Shown here: positions 26,212-35,355 of the stretch, one piece after another
How the letters are laid out: every line of letters starts with the position of its first letter
Position numbering within the stretch: position 1 is the stretch's first letter
Assembly (NCBI GenBank): GCA_031268385.1
Contig: JAIRXH010000022.1
Coordinates: 1 to 45,083 of the forward strand
Reading direction: 5' to 3'
DNA length: 45,083 nucleotides
Source of the DNA: Treponema sp.
GTDB taxonomy: Bacteria > Spirochaetota > Spirochaetia > Treponematales > Breznakiellaceae
The notes under the pieces: generated by a model
Seen by the model: only the letters and a program-made list of their open reading frames with translations
Told to the model about the DNA's origin: nothing
Database searches by the model: none
Made by a program: the position numbers and the translations under genes

Positions 26212-27054
26212 TTATCCCTTTACGGCGCCGGCCGTAATGCCGGCGATAAAACTTCTCTGGAATATCATATACACGACAATGATGGGCAGAGTACAGATCG
26301 TTACCCCTGCGGCTATCAATGTCTGATCCGACGTATGTTCACCCCTGAAATAGTTAAGCCCAAGGGGCATGGTTCTAAGCCTGTCCGAATAGATCATGAT
26401 AACGGGCAGAAGGTAGTCGTTCCAGCTCCACATGAATTCAAAGATGAGGAGGGAGATCAGGGCGGGTTTGGTGAGGGGGGCCATGATGTGAAACCATGTG
26501 CGGAATTTGCCGCATCCGTCCATGGAAGCGGAATCGGCAAGTTCACCGGGAAGATCCCGGTAAAACGCCCGCATCATAAAACAGGAAAAGGGCATAGCCA
26601 TGCCGAAGTAAGGGAGTATCAGGGCGAATCTGGTATTGACAAGGCCGAAGCGGTTAAGATTGTAATAGACGGGAATAAGCATGGCCTGTATGGGGATCAT
26701 CATGCCAACGAGGACAGCCGTAAATATCAGATCCCGGTATTTCCATCTGAGCTTCCCAAAGGCAAAACCCGCAAGGGACGCGAGGATCAGTACAATAAAA
26801 ACACGGGGAATGGCGACGAGTATGCTGTTTACCATATAGATACTCATTTTCCCGGAGGACCACGCCTTGATGATGTTGTCAAAGGTAAAACCCTTTGGCA
26901 TTGCGAAGGGATCCGGGTTTGCCGGATCCGCCGTCCGTAACGCGGCGAACCACATCCACAAGAGCGGCATGACGGCTACAAAAACAAAAAACATGAGGAC
27001 CAGCCATGTGACTAGTCTTGGCAGGTACCATGCGGCCGGCTTTATTCGTCCCAT
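26212..27054 (-). CDS. Sugar ABC transporter permease, MalG type
   Basis: 280 residues with six membrane helices. The cytoplasmic EAA loop is visible as ELADSASMDGCGKFRTWFHI followed by MAPLTKPAL, the coupling site for the ABC ATPase. The C-terminus ends FIAGITAGAVKG, typical of the carbohydrate-uptake-1 family. It pairs with the permease encoded 3 bp upstream and the binding lipoprotein. No ATPase is encoded nearby, so it probably uses a shared MsmK/UgpC-like subunit; inference. Confidence 0.93.
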   Translation of the reverse strand: MGRIKPAAWYLPRLVTWLVLMFFVFVAVMPLLWMWFAALRTADPANPDPFAMPKGFTFDNIIKAWSSGKMSIYMVNSILVAIPRVFIVLILASLAGFAFGKLRWKYRDLIFTAVLVGMMIPIQAMLIPVYYNLNRFGLVNTRFALILPYFGMAMPFSCFMMRAFYRDLPGELADSASMDGCGKFRTWFHIMAPLTKPALISLLIFEFMWSWNDYLLPVIMIYSDRLRTMPLGLNYFRGEHTSDQTLIAAGVTICTLPIIVVYMIFQRSFIAGITAGAVKG

Positions 27055-27057
27055 AGT

Positions 27058-27951
27058 TTATTCCTTTTCCATAGCGCGCATATAGAGAGTGGAACACACC
27101 GCTATGACAACCGCGAGGACAATCGCCACTGCGGCGCCGTACCCGTATTCGTTCATGAGGAAAGCCCTTGAATACATATAGGTGGAGACAACCTCGGACG
27201 AATGATACGGGCCGCCTTTTGTCATGATCATGATAATGTCGAATACCTTGAATGATCCTATCAGTGAATTGAGTACAAGGAGCGTAATCGTTCCCTTGAT
27301 TGCGGGGACAATCACATGTACAAAGATCTGGACAAAATTGGCCCCTTCCAGAATCGCTACTTCAAGATAATCGTTGTCTATTCCCTGTATCGCCGCGAGA
27401 AAGACGGTCATGTTGAAGCCGAAAGCGGTCCAGCTTCCGGCAATGACGAGGGACCAGATCACAAGATTCGGATCACCCAGGAAATCAATTCTATCGGCTC
27501 CGGGGATGCCTGTTGCCACAAGAAAACGCTCCAGAATGCCGAATACGGGATTGTAGATCCAGCCCCACACAATGCCTACCGCGACCAGTGAAACAACATT
27601 GGGCATGAAGTAGGTAAGGCGGTACAGCAGTTTTGCTTTTACAAAAGGCCGCGAGATCAGGGTGGCAAGGATGAGACCCAGAAACACCGGCACAAAAATC
27701 GTAAAGAGGATCCAGATTACGTTGTTTCCGATGGCCCTGTAAAACACCGGATCGGTAAATATGCGGCGGTAATTTTCAAGACCAATGAAGATCATTCCGG
27801 GGGACGCCCCGTTCCAGCGGTGGAAACTGATATTTACCGTTCCGAAGATCGGGACAACGACAAAAAGAATATAAAAAAGAACAGCCGGCGCTGCAAAGGC
27901 AAAACAGCCGAGCCAATTACCCGCGTTTTTAACGGATGCTGTCCTGTTCAT
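27058..27951 (-). CDS. Sugar ABC transporter permease, MalF/UgpA type
   Basis: 297 residues with six membrane helices; the first follows a short basic N-terminus. The EAA loop reads YLEVAILEGANFVQIFVHVI followed by VPAIKG. FDIIMIMTKGGPYHSSEVVS is the usual segment of this family. It forms the heterodimer with the MalG-type permease. A strong palindrome lies between it and the upstream binding-protein gene, suggesting uneven expression of the two parts of the operon. Confidence 0.93.
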   Translation of the reverse strand: MNRTASVKNAGNWLGCFAFAAPAVLFYILFVVVPIFGTVNISFHRWNGASPGMIFIGLENYRRIFTDPVFYRAIGNNVIWILFTIFVPVFLGLILATLISRPFVKAKLLYRLTYFMPNVVSLVAVGIVWGWIYNPVFGILERFLVATGIPGADRIDFLGDPNLVIWSLVIAGSWTAFGFNMTVFLAAIQGIDNDYLEVAILEGANFVQIFVHVIVPAIKGTITLLVLNSLIGSFKVFDIIMIMTKGGPYHSSEVVSTYMYSRAFLMNEYGYGAAVAIVLAVVIAVCSTLYMRAMEKE

Positions 27952-27966
27952 TATATTCCCTTTCGT

Positions 27967-27998
27967 GCGCTTGGGAAACCGGCCGGTTTCCCGAGCGC
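27967..27998 (-). promoter_or_regulatory. Intercistronic palindrome after binding-protein gene
   Basis: GCGCTTGGGAAACCGG (27967-27982) is followed immediately by its complement CCGGTTTCCCGAGCGC (27983-27998), with one mismatch. It lies between the solute-binding gene stop (28011) and the permease start (27951). By analogy with malE-malF spacers it may protect the upstream message or reduce read-through; inference. Confidence 0.6.
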
Positions 27999-28010
27999 GC
28001 TTTTACAAGG

Positions 28011-29318
28011 CTATTCGACGGTATAGTTCCCGGCGGCTATGTCTTCTTCCAGTGCCTTTTGTTTCTCGGCCATGGCCTGCGCTCCTGTAATACGGCCGGC
28101 GAGGATTCTCTGAACATAATTTTTGGTTACGTCGTTTACCAGCGGGGGCATGAGCACGTCAATATTTTCGCCAAGGGTGTCCGCCGCGTTTATTTCTTCG
28201 ACAACTTCCCTGAAGAGGGGAGCAAGGTTCCACGAACTGTAGTTTACATTGACTACCGAGGGGATCATTGAATGCTCATACCAGATCTTCACTGACTCGG
28301 GTGAAAACAAGAAGTCAAGAAAAGACGCCGTCTCATCGGGATACTTTGTCTTTGCGTTGATCACCACGGCTTCGCCCAGTCCTCCGGGGGGACAGCTTGG
28401 AATATCCGGTTTTCCCGGGGGCAGATAGAAGAAGCCCACGTCATCCCCCATCTTGTCGACAAAATTTCCGATTACCCAGGTTCCCGTTACCCGCATGGCG
28501 CAATTTCCGGTTGTGAAAAGGGCGTTGGCGTCATCATGTCCCATGCTGTTGATCTGATCATTGGTTAATCCTGACGCGGCAAATTCGGCGAGCCTGTCCA
28601 TGGCGGAAGCCAGCGCGGGATCGGTCCACTTGATCCGCGTCGCCACCGCGTCTTTTACCTTTTGAGGTCCGGCAAAACTGTTCAGCCACACAGACTCAAA
28701 GTGGAAGCCGGGCCACTGATCCCTGTCGTCAAGGACCATAGGGATCACCCCCGCGTTCCTCAGCGCCGAACAGACGGCGATAAATTCGTCGTAGGTTTCG
28801 GGAGGGACAAGACCGTTTTGCCTGAACATTCTTGAATTATAAAAAACTCCGAGCATTTCAAGCTCGTTCGCTATGCCGTAGAGCTTCCCGCCTTCGTACC
28901 TTGTTTTTTCAAGGGCCCAGTCAAAGAACCTGGAATTCCAGTTGTACTTTTGGGCATAGGGGGAAAGATCCAGTGCCATTCCCGTGTTTGCGAGGACTCC
29001 CAGATATCCCGCGCCCGCGTCATAACTGAAAATGTCGGGTCCTTCACCCGAGTTGATAGCCGGCTTGATTGTAGCCCGGAGATCCTCATTCCCAAAAGCG
29101 GAACGGGTGATCCTGATACCCGGATTGGCCGCCTGGAAATTCGAGATGATTGTGTCTATCATCGCCGCTCCTACGCCCTCTGTCCTGAGATCCCAGAAGA
29201 CCAGTTCCACAGGTCCTGTCCCGGCGTTTTTTTTACCGCATGAGGCCGCGATTAAAAGAACACAAAGAAACGGAATAACAGATGTTGCATACCTGTAAAA
29301 TTTACTCACGTTTTTCAT
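28011..29318 (-). CDS. Sugar ABC transporter solute-binding lipoprotein
   Basis: 435 residues. The signal peptide has a lipobox (LLIAASC), so the mature protein is anchored by an N-terminal lipid-modified Cys. The body has the carbohydrate-uptake-1 pattern: VELVFWDLRTEGVGAAM, then NPGIRITRS, GEGPDIFSYDAGAGYLG and GKLYGIANELEMLGVFYNS. The start at 29318 follows GGAG at 8 bp; the open frame extends upstream without a signal. First gene of the import operon, divergent from the GH4 glycosidase, with a palindromic operator candidate 30 bp upstream. The ligand is probably an alpha-glycoside, inferred from GH4. Confidence 0.92.
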   Translation of the reverse strand: MKNVSKFYRYATSVIPFLCVLLIAASCGKKNAGTGPVELVFWDLRTEGVGAAMIDTIISNFQAANPGIRITRSAFGNEDLRATIKPAINSGEGPDIFSYDAGAGYLGVLANTGMALDLSPYAQKYNWNSRFFDWALEKTRYEGGKLYGIANELEMLGVFYNSRMFRQNGLVPPETYDEFIAVCSALRNAGVIPMVLDDRDQWPGFHFESVWLNSFAGPQKVKDAVATRIKWTDPALASAMDRLAEFAASGLTNDQINSMGHDDANALFTTGNCAMRVTGTWVIGNFVDKMGDDVGFFYLPPGKPDIPSCPPGGLGEAVVINAKTKYPDETASFLDFLFSPESVKIWYEHSMIPSVVNVNYSSWNLAPLFREVVEEINAADTLGENIDVLMPPLVNDVTKNYVQRILAGRITGAQAMAEKQKALEEDIAAGNYTVE

Positions 29319-29348
29319 TTTTACAACTCCTTGAAAAAAGGGTAAGAT

Positions 29349-29367
29349 ATAACACATATTGTGTTAT
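29349..29367. promoter_or_regulatory. Palindromic operator candidate upstream of binding-protein gene
   Basis: ATAACACA-tat-TGTGTTAT is a perfect 19-bp inverted repeat. It lies downstream of a TTGACA-like box for the minus strand (complement of 29407-29412) and 30 bp before the start codon, where a repressor would block transcription. The cognate regulator is unknown; the AraC-family gene of the operon or a LacI-type protein are candidates. Confidence 0.65.
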
Positions 29368-29512
29368 CCCCGGTATCAGTGAAGATTAATCCCCATTTTT
29401 GCCTGCTGTCAAGAAAAAACAATATGAAATTAAAAAATAATTTAATCCGCGGTCAATCGTTATACAGAAATACAGATTTATTTTTCACTTTTACAGGTGG
29501 AGTGATTTGCAT

Positions 29513-29541
29513 TTGACAAACATCCAGTCATCGCATATTCT
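29513..29541 (+). promoter_or_regulatory. Sigma-70-type promoter for the GH4 gene
   Basis: TTGACA at 29513-29518 and TATTCT at 29536-29541 are separated by exactly 17 bp, pointing toward the GH4 start at 29602. The surrounding DNA is A+T-rich compared with the genes. The remainder of the 29319-29601 gap holds the divergent promoter and the 29349 palindrome. Confidence 0.6.
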
Positions 29542-29601
29542 TTTGACATGGACGGGGCGCGGAATATCCGGCCTGTTACCAGTGCGCGTACAGGGGGAAC
29601 C

Positions 29602-30924
29602 ATGAAAAAGATAGCTTTTATAGGCGCCGGCAGTTTCGGTTTTACGCGGAATCTTGTACGGGATATATTAACGTTTCCTGCGTTTCGGGACGCGGAAATA
29701 GCGCTCATGGACATTGACGGGGAAAGGCTTGATTTTATCAGAAAGGCGTGTGAACGGATTGTCGCCCTGGGGAATTATCCGGCAAAGGTAAGCGCTGGCC
29801 TTGACAGGGCCGCGGCGCTTAAAGGCGCCGACGGGGTGATCATCACGATTCTCGCGGGGGGGCCGGAAGTTTTCCGTACCGATATAGAGATCCCCGCGGC
29901 CAGGGGCATTGACATCAACGTCGGGGACACGAGGGGACCTTCGGGGATTTTCCGGTTTCTAAGAACGGCGCCCGTGATGCTGGAGATATGCCGTGACATT
30001 GAGAAGTACTGTCCTGACGCCCTTGTTCTCAACTATACCAATCCCATGGCCATGCTCTGCAGGTACCTGCAGGAGAAGACATCGCTCGGATTAACCGGTC
30101 TCTGCCACAGCGTACAGGGAACCGCCGAAATGCTTGCCCGGTGGATAGGCGCGGACATGAAGGATATTTCTTATGTATGCGCGGGAATCAACCATCAGGC
30201 CTTCTACCTTGAATTCAAAAATAAAGACAGGGACGCGTATCCGTCCATACGGGAGGCGGTGGAAAGGCCTGGGGTATACAACGAGGAAATAGTACGCTGC
30301 GAGATGTTCAAACACTTAGGCTACTTTCCCACCGAATCTTCGGGGCACAATTCCGAATATAACCCTTGGTTCCGCAAAACCGCCGCCGATATTGAAAAGT
30401 ACTGCACGCACGGAACGGGCTGGAATCCCGGAGTCCACGCCTACATCCTTGACGAGTATCTTTCCAGGGAGAAGACATGGAAGGATGATATAAGGAAATG
30501 GCTTTCAGGCGATACTGTTGAACTTGAGCGGGGCCGCGAATACGCCGCGTATATTTTCAACGCGGTTTTCGGCGACAACACCCTCTTTCAGTTTAACGGC
30601 AATGTGCGGAATTTCGGTCTTATCGACGGGCTTCCCGAAGGGGCCTGCGTGGAGGTGCCCGCGTTGGCGGGCAGGGGCGGCATACAGCCCATACGGGTGG
30701 GGAAACTCCCGCCGCAGCTTGAACTCCTCACCGGCATCAACTCGCGTTGCGAGGAACTGGCCGTCCGGGGCTGTATCGAAGGCGATCGCGGGATGATCTA
30801 TCACGCCGTTCTTTTTGATCCCCTGACGGCGGCGCGGCTTGACATGGAAAAGACACAAAAGATGGTGGACGAAATGTTTGAGGCGGGAAAGGGTTATCTG
30901 CCGCATTTCACCGCTCGAGTTTAG
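29602..30924 (+). CDS. Glycoside hydrolase family 4 (alpha-galactosidase/alpha-glucosidase)
   Basis: 440 residues. GH4 enzymes use NAD and a divalent metal to cleave glycosides by an oxidation-elimination route. The Rossmann motif [16 protein letters not shown] is at 7-22; NYTNPM (144-149), the metal-binding GLCHS (Cys168, His169) and AGINHQ (His198) are present. CHS rather than CN is seen in the alpha-galactosidase/alpha-glucosidase branch. The start ATG 29602 follows AGGGGGA. It is divergent from the import operon, so it likely hydrolyses the imported sugar in the cytoplasm. Its 3' end overlaps the convergent ArsR-type gene by 17 bp. Confidence 0.9.
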   Translation: MKKIAFIGAGSFGFTRNLVRDILTFPAFRDAEIALMDIDGERLDFIRKACERIVALGNYPAKVSAGLDRAAALKGADGVIITILAGGPEVFRTDIEIPAARGIDINVGDTRGPSGIFRFLRTAPVMLEICRDIEKYCPDALVLNYTNPMAMLCRYLQEKTSLGLTGLCHSVQGTAEMLARWIGADMKDISYVCAGINHQAFYLEFKNKDRDAYPSIREAVERPGVYNEEIVRCEMFKHLGYFPTESSGHNSEYNPWFRKTAADIEKYCTHGTGWNPGVHAYILDEYLSREKTWKDDIRKWLSGDTVELERGREYAAYIFNAVFGDNTLFQFNGNVRNFGLIDGLPEGACVEVPALAGRGGIQPIRVGKLPPQLELLTGINSRCEELAVRGCIEGDRGMIYHAVLFDPLTAARLDMEKTQKMVDEMFEAGKGYLPHFTARV

Positions 30925-31846
30925 CGGTCATCTCGATATTCTGCCTGTAGTTGCCGAAATTTTCCCCAAAGAGGTTTATGCCTCCCGCGTACTCGGCGTC
31001 TTCCTTGATCCCTATCTTGAACGAGATGTAGTTGCCTTCCCGTATATGGAGGTTTTCCAGGCTGCATTCCGAGGTTTTTCGTCCGTCCCCGAAACAGCCG
31101 TCCCGGCTTATTTCAAGCCGGTGCAGTTCCCCGTACTGGGTGGAGTTGTCCGGCCACCATGCCGGATTGTACAGCCCCCGCGTTCCGCCGTAGTCCCCGG
31201 CGCTGTGGAACGTGAACGTTTCAATGCCGTTAATCCAGACCGTAATGTCGCTGGGCCAGTCGTTGTTGTAACCGGGCGCTTCCGAGCATGCCTCAAAGGA
31301 AAACCGCAGTTCAAGGATCTTTTCCGTTTTGAGAAAGTAATTGGAAAAACGGTATTCAAGAAAACCCGTCCTGAACCAGACAATCTGGGCGTGCACGCGG
31401 TTCGGACTGTAAAACGAGGATTCGGAATCCTCAACGCCTATGTAGGATCTTTTTCCGGCCATTCCGCAGGGCTTTGATACCAGGCAGTCAAAGTAGTTTC
31501 CAAGCGGCATGTTGTACCCGACATCTTTGGCCGGCTTTCCGCTGTTCTTCCTGTGGTACAGGTTAAGGTACACGTCCTCGGCATCGATGGCGCATATTTT
31601 CTGCGCGCCCCGCAGTCCCGGCTTTTCTTCGGTAAAGATGAGCGCCGCCTTTTCCAGCACCCTGACATGGAGCGCCGCCGAAGACAGAGGCAGTGCAAAG
31701 CGTTCCGCCAGTTCGCTGATGTTCATGCCGGCGGATTTTTCCACGAGGTATTGCAGCATGCGCAGGCGGATGGGGGAAGAAAGCGCCTTGAAAACAGCCG
31801 CGGATGTCTCGGGCTGGCCAAGCTCAAGGTTTATTCGGTTTTTCAC
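30908..31846 (-). CDS. ArsR-type regulator with large C-terminal sensor region
   Basis: 312 residues. The N-terminal about 85 residues are a winged helix: [16 protein letters not shown], then [20 protein letters not shown]. No ArsR metal-site cysteines are seen. The remaining about 220 residues are beta-rich ([36 protein letters not shown]) and resemble a carbohydrate-binding beta-sandwich rather than a known metal sensor. It is encoded 33 bp after the GH2 gene on the same strand, so it probably senses a sugar and controls the GH2 and/or importer genes; inference. Confidence 0.8.
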   Translation of the reverse strand: MKNRINLELGQPETSAAVFKALSSPIRLRMLQYLVEKSAGMNISELAERFALPLSSAALHVRVLEKAALIFTEEKPGLRGAQKICAIDAEDVYLNLYHRKNSGKPAKDVGYNMPLGNYFDCLVSKPCGMAGKRSYIGVEDSESSFYSPNRVHAQIVWFRTGFLEYRFSNYFLKTEKILELRFSFEACSEAPGYNNDWPSDITVWINGIETFTFHSAGDYGGTRGLYNPAWWPDNSTQYGELHRLEISRDGCFGDGRKTSECSLENLHIREGNYISFKIGIKEDAEYAGGINLFGENFGNYRQNIEMTAKLER

Positions 31847-31879
31847 GGCGTTCCCCTTTGGCGCTTTTCCCGGCGGTTT

Positions 31880-33661
31880 TTACAGCCGGTACAGGCTGCT
31901 GACTTTCCGCTCGTTGATCTCCTTTATGATCCCCGGCTCAATCTTGAAGTTGCGGTCCGCGTCCATGAGGCCGTTTATTTCCTGCTGAACATCGGTCACC
32001 TGCGTGTAGCAGTACCCGCAGACGGCGTCCGTTTTTTTGATGGCCGTCGTTATGGCGTCAAAGCGCCTGGTGAATTCTTCCTTTGTGTTCACCTTGTTGC
32101 CGTAGCCCCACCCCGGTTTTCCGTTGTTAAAGGCGATGCCGCCGAATTCGCTGATGATGACAGGCTGTCCCCGGTATTTGAAGCCGTCCGAGAACGCGGA
32201 TTTGGTCGTGCTGTGGTAGATGAGGTTGTCGAGTATTTCCTCAAGGTATTCCCCGTACCTTTCAAGAAAATCATCTCCCTTTTCCTCGTAATCGTGAAGG
32301 GTGATGATGTCGGAAACCGTATGTTCCCATCCGTCGTTGACTATGACGGGGCGGTATTTGTCGTACGACTTTGTCAGGTGGTAGATCGCTTCGGTAAAAT
32401 GCTGCTGCTGCCTGTCCGTCTTTATCCGGGGAACGCCCCACGATTCGTTAAAGGGCGTCCAGGTAATTATTGAAGGATGATTGTAATTCTGCCTTACAAC
32501 TTCCATCCATTCGCGGGTAAACATCGTTACCGCGTCGTCGCCGTACAGGTAGGCGGCGGCCATTTCGCTCCACACAAGAAGTCCTTTTACATCCGCCCAG
32601 TAAAGAAATTTTTCATCTTCAATCTTCTGGTGTTTCCGCACGCCGTTGTAGCCCATAGCCATGATCCCGTCTATGTCTTTTTTGAGGGCTTCCTCGTCCG
32701 GGGGGGTAAGGTGGCTTTCCTTCCAGTACCCCTGATCAAGAATGAGGCGCTGGTAAAGGGGGGTTCCGTTAAGGAGAATGTTCGAGCCGTCTATCCGTAT
32801 TTCCCGCATGCCAAAGTAGGAGCGGACCTCGTCAATGATCGTTCCGTTTTCAAGGAGGCGGAAAACAATGTCGTACAGATGGGGATGTCCGGGCGTCCAG
32901 GTGAAGACGCCCCATTCGTAGACGCCGGGGGCAAGAAGATGTACGCCCGTTTTTACGCGGCGGGCGGAAACGGGAACGGAGACAGAGGCGATGTATTTGT
33001 CCCCGAAGGAAATTTCCGCCTCAAGTTCAAGGCCGCTTCCGCACGGCGCGTCGACAAGGAATTCAAGGTCGATTTTTTCTTCCCGCACAAGGGGGGTCAT
33101 CTTTACCGAATCTATGCGCTTTTCAGGGACAAATTCCAGCCAGACCGTTTTCCATATTCCCGTGGTCTGCACGTACCAGCAGTCGAAGTTTTCGTCCTTC
33201 CACCGCTGCTTGCCCCGGGGCTGCGCCACGTCGAAGGAATCTTCCACGCGGACGGCGATCCCGTTTTTTCCGTCCGAAAGAAGGGACGTAATGTCAAAGG
33301 AAAAGCGGGCGTAGCCGCCGTCGTGGGAACCGGCGAAGGTTCCGTTGACCCAGAGGCGGGTGTTGTAATCACAGCCCTCAAAGTGGATAAGGGTGCGTCC
33401 GCCCCGCGCGGGACGGGCGGCGATCTCCCGCCTGTACCAGACCACATCGTGCCGCGCGGATTCGCCTATGCCGCTTGCCGGGGTTTCAAAGGTAAAGGGA
33501 ACCTGGATTTTTTTCCCCAGGGGAAAGGAACGGAACCAGGCCGCGCCGATTCCTTCGTTTTTGTCGTCAAAGGCGAAATCCCAGGAACCGTTAAGGTTTT
33601 CCCAGGAATTCTTGTCCCGCACAAACTGGGGACGGGGATAGTGAGGCTGATAACACTTCAT
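31880..33661 (-). CDS. Glycoside hydrolase family 2 protein
   Basis: 593 residues, beta-galactosidase/beta-glucuronidase-like. The N-terminal jelly roll (NGSWDFAF, then FEGCDYNTRLWVNGTFAGSH) binds sugar, followed by an Ig-like domain and a TIM barrel. The acid/base is in WTPFNESWG and the probable nucleophile in VIISEFGGIAF. No signal peptide, so cytoplasmic. The start at 33661 follows GGAAGG; the open frame extends 47 codons upstream through promoter DNA and is rejected. It is divergent from a second sugar importer and followed by the ArsR-type gene. The sugar specificity is not determined. Confidence 0.92.
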   Translation of the reverse strand: MKCYQPHYPRPQFVRDKNSWENLNGSWDFAFDDKNEGIGAAWFRSFPLGKKIQVPFTFETPASGIGESARHDVVWYRREIAARPARGGRTLIHFEGCDYNTRLWVNGTFAGSHDGGYARFSFDITSLLSDGKNGIAVRVEDSFDVAQPRGKQRWKDENFDCWYVQTTGIWKTVWLEFVPEKRIDSVKMTPLVREEKIDLEFLVDAPCGSGLELEAEISFGDKYIASVSVPVSARRVKTGVHLLAPGVYEWGVFTWTPGHPHLYDIVFRLLENGTIIDEVRSYFGMREIRIDGSNILLNGTPLYQRLILDQGYWKESHLTPPDEEALKKDIDGIMAMGYNGVRKHQKIEDEKFLYWADVKGLLVWSEMAAAYLYGDDAVTMFTREWMEVVRQNYNHPSIITWTPFNESWGVPRIKTDRQQQHFTEAIYHLTKSYDKYRPVIVNDGWEHTVSDIITLHDYEEKGDDFLERYGEYLEEILDNLIYHSTTKSAFSDGFKYRGQPVIISEFGGIAFNNGKPGWGYGNKVNTKEEFTRRFDAITTAIKKTDAVCGYCYTQVTDVQQEINGLMDADRNFKIEPGIIKEINERKVSSLYRL

Positions 33662-33704
33662 GGCGACCTTCCCGCGGCCGTCTTTACGGCGGCGTAGTAT
33701 AATG

Positions 33705-33729
33705 ATAATTACATAAAAAATGTAATTAT
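33705..33729. promoter_or_regulatory. Inverted-repeat operator candidate for GH2
   Basis: ATAATTACAT (33705-33714) and ATGTAATTAT (33720-33729) form a perfect 10-bp inverted repeat. It lies just downstream of a minus-strand promoter (TTGACA as the complement of 33760-33765, TACTAT as the complement of 33736-33741, 18-bp spacer). The half-site TGTAATTA recurs in the forward direction near 33856, before the importer. The ArsR-type protein is the natural candidate to bind; inference. Confidence 0.65.
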
Positions 33730-33795
33730 TATCGAATAGTAACGGCGAATGCGGTCTTTTGTCAAGAAAAACAAACGAATTTTGAAAAATTTTCG

Positions 33796-33824
33796 TTGAC
33801 ACGGTATAAAATCTGTATTATCCT
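33796..33824 (+). promoter_or_regulatory. Promoter for the second importer
   Basis: TTGACA at 33796-33801 and TATCCT at 33819-33824, 17 bp apart, point to the binding-protein gene at 33912. A TAATTGTAATTAA palindromic sequence follows at about 33852-33864, close to where a repressor would act. Confidence 0.55.
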
Positions 33825-33911
33825 TTCAAAATCAAGGATAATGGTACATAATAATTGTAATTAATTCAGAATTTATGTAGCATTATTACTATCATTTTGT
33901 ATGGAGGAGTT

Positions 33912-35246
33912 ATGAAATTCAAAGTTCTGTTCGCGGTTATGCTGGCCGCGCTTCTTGTCCCGTCCGGTCTTTTTGCCGGACCCGGTCAGCAGCAGGGGGG
34001 CGGGGGCGCGGCGGTCAGCGTCAATGAGGACGGTACCGTCAACAACCCGGAAGATGTGGCTGTCGATAGAAACAAACTGGTATTTTGGTCGCTCTTTTCG
34101 GGCGGGGACGGCGCCTGGATGGACCGGATCATCGCCAATTACAACGCCACAAACCCGACGAAACAGGTCCAGTCCATCATGCTTGTGTGGGCGGATTACT
34201 ACACCAAATTCGGCACCGCTGTCGCCGCGCGGCGCGGGCCGGATATAGGGGTTTCCCATATTTCCCGCCTTCCTGAACTTGTGGAACAGGGAATGGTTAT
34301 CGCCATTGATGATTACGCCGCCGGCGCCAGGATCAACTGGAGCGACTATACTCCCGCCATGATCGATGGCATTACCTTCAACGGCAAAAAATACGCCATG
34401 CCTCTGGATACCCACGCGGAAATCATGTACATCAACGTTGACAAGCTGCGGGCCGCCGGGGTTCCCCTGCAGAACAACCAGATACAGGTGGGCAGCGCCG
34501 CGGAATTCAAGGCCATACTGGACAAGATCAAGCCGACCCTCAAACCGGGTGAAACGGCGCTTTCCCTTCCCCAGAAAGGGGATGATCCCTACCGGTTCTG
34601 GTGGGCAAGCTATTTCCAGATGGGCGGAACCCCGCTTGTAAACGCCGCGGGAACCCAGGTAACCTTTGACAGGACCGTCGCCGTCAGGGCCATGGATTAT
34701 GTCAAAAGCCTGTGGACCGACGGGTATATTCTTCCGGGCATTGAGGATCACCAGAGGTTCTTCCAGGGCGGAAGCGCGGCCCTCGTCGTTACCGGCACCT
34801 GGGCGACAGGGGTGTTAAGCAGCACGCAGGGTCTTTCCATAGGCGCCCAGCCTTTCCCAAGGCTCTTTGGAACCAACGACGCCCAGTGGGCCGACGCCCA
34901 TGTCTTTACCATTCCCGCCAAGCAGTCGCGCTCGGCCGCGGATACGCAGGCGGCGGTCAACTTCATCAACTGGGCCGCGACCTCCGGGGCGGCGACCTGG
35001 GCCGAATCGGGCCAGATTCCCTCGAATCTGCCTGTTCTGCAGAGTTCCGCTTTTACCGCGCTTCCCTACAGGAGCGATTACGCCAGAGCCGCGTCCACCG
35101 CGGTGCTTCCCTCCAAGAACGTTCACTTTGGAAGTTTCAAGGATTCAATGATCAAGAACCTTGACCTGGTATGGAACAATCAGGCGACTTCTTCCGTGGC
35201 GGCCCAGAATATCTTTGACGAGATTCAGTCGGCAATCAACAACTAG
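33912..35246 (+). CDS. Sugar ABC transporter solute-binding protein
   Basis: 444 residues. A signal peptide (FAVMLAALLVPSGLFAG) without a lipobox cysteine is followed by a Gly/Gln-rich linker, so this one seems secreted to the periplasm rather than lipid-anchored. The body (KLVFWSLFSGGDGAWMDRII, ARRGPDIGVSHISRLPEL, KKYAMPLDTHAEIMYIN) is a carbohydrate-uptake-1 binding protein. GGAGGAG precedes the ATG. First gene of the operon with two permeases; divergent from GH2, suggesting the ligand is a beta-glycoside cut by that enzyme. Two hairpins follow its stop. Confidence 0.92.
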   Translation: MKFKVLFAVMLAALLVPSGLFAGPGQQQGGGGAAVSVNEDGTVNNPEDVAVDRNKLVFWSLFSGGDGAWMDRIIANYNATNPTKQVQSIMLVWADYYTKFGTAVAARRGPDIGVSHISRLPELVEQGMVIAIDDYAAGARINWSDYTPAMIDGITFNGKKYAMPLDTHAEIMYINVDKLRAAGVPLQNNQIQVGSAAEFKAILDKIKPTLKPGETALSLPQKGDDPYRFWWASYFQMGGTPLVNAAGTQVTFDRTVAVRAMDYVKSLWTDGYILPGIEDHQRFFQGGSAALVVTGTWATGVLSSTQGLSIGAQPFPRLFGTNDAQWADAHVFTIPAKQSRSAADTQAAVNFINWAATSGAATWAESGQIPSNLPVLQSSAFTALPYRSDYARAASTAVLPSKNVHFGSFKDSMIKNLDLVWNNQATSSVAAQNIFDEIQSAINN

Positions 35247-35254
35247 AAAGCACT

Positions 35255-35334
35255 GTCCATAACGTCCGCGTTATGGACGGACTTCCGTGAAGTCAGGCGC
35301 TTTGCCGTTCAGAAAGCCCAGGCTTTCTGAACGG
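35255..35334 (+). promoter_or_regulatory. Two intercistronic hairpins after binding-protein gene
   Basis: Hairpin one: GTCCATAACG (35255-35264), loop TCCG, CGTTATGGAC (35269-35278). Hairpin two: CCGTTCAGAAAGCC (35305-35318), loop CA, then its perfect complement (35321-35334). Both lie between the binding-protein stop (35246) and the permease start (35356), the same position as the palindrome of the other importer. Likely role: message protection or partial termination; inference. Confidence 0.65.
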
Positions 35335-35355
35335 CCGCTTTTCGGGGGAAGGCGC

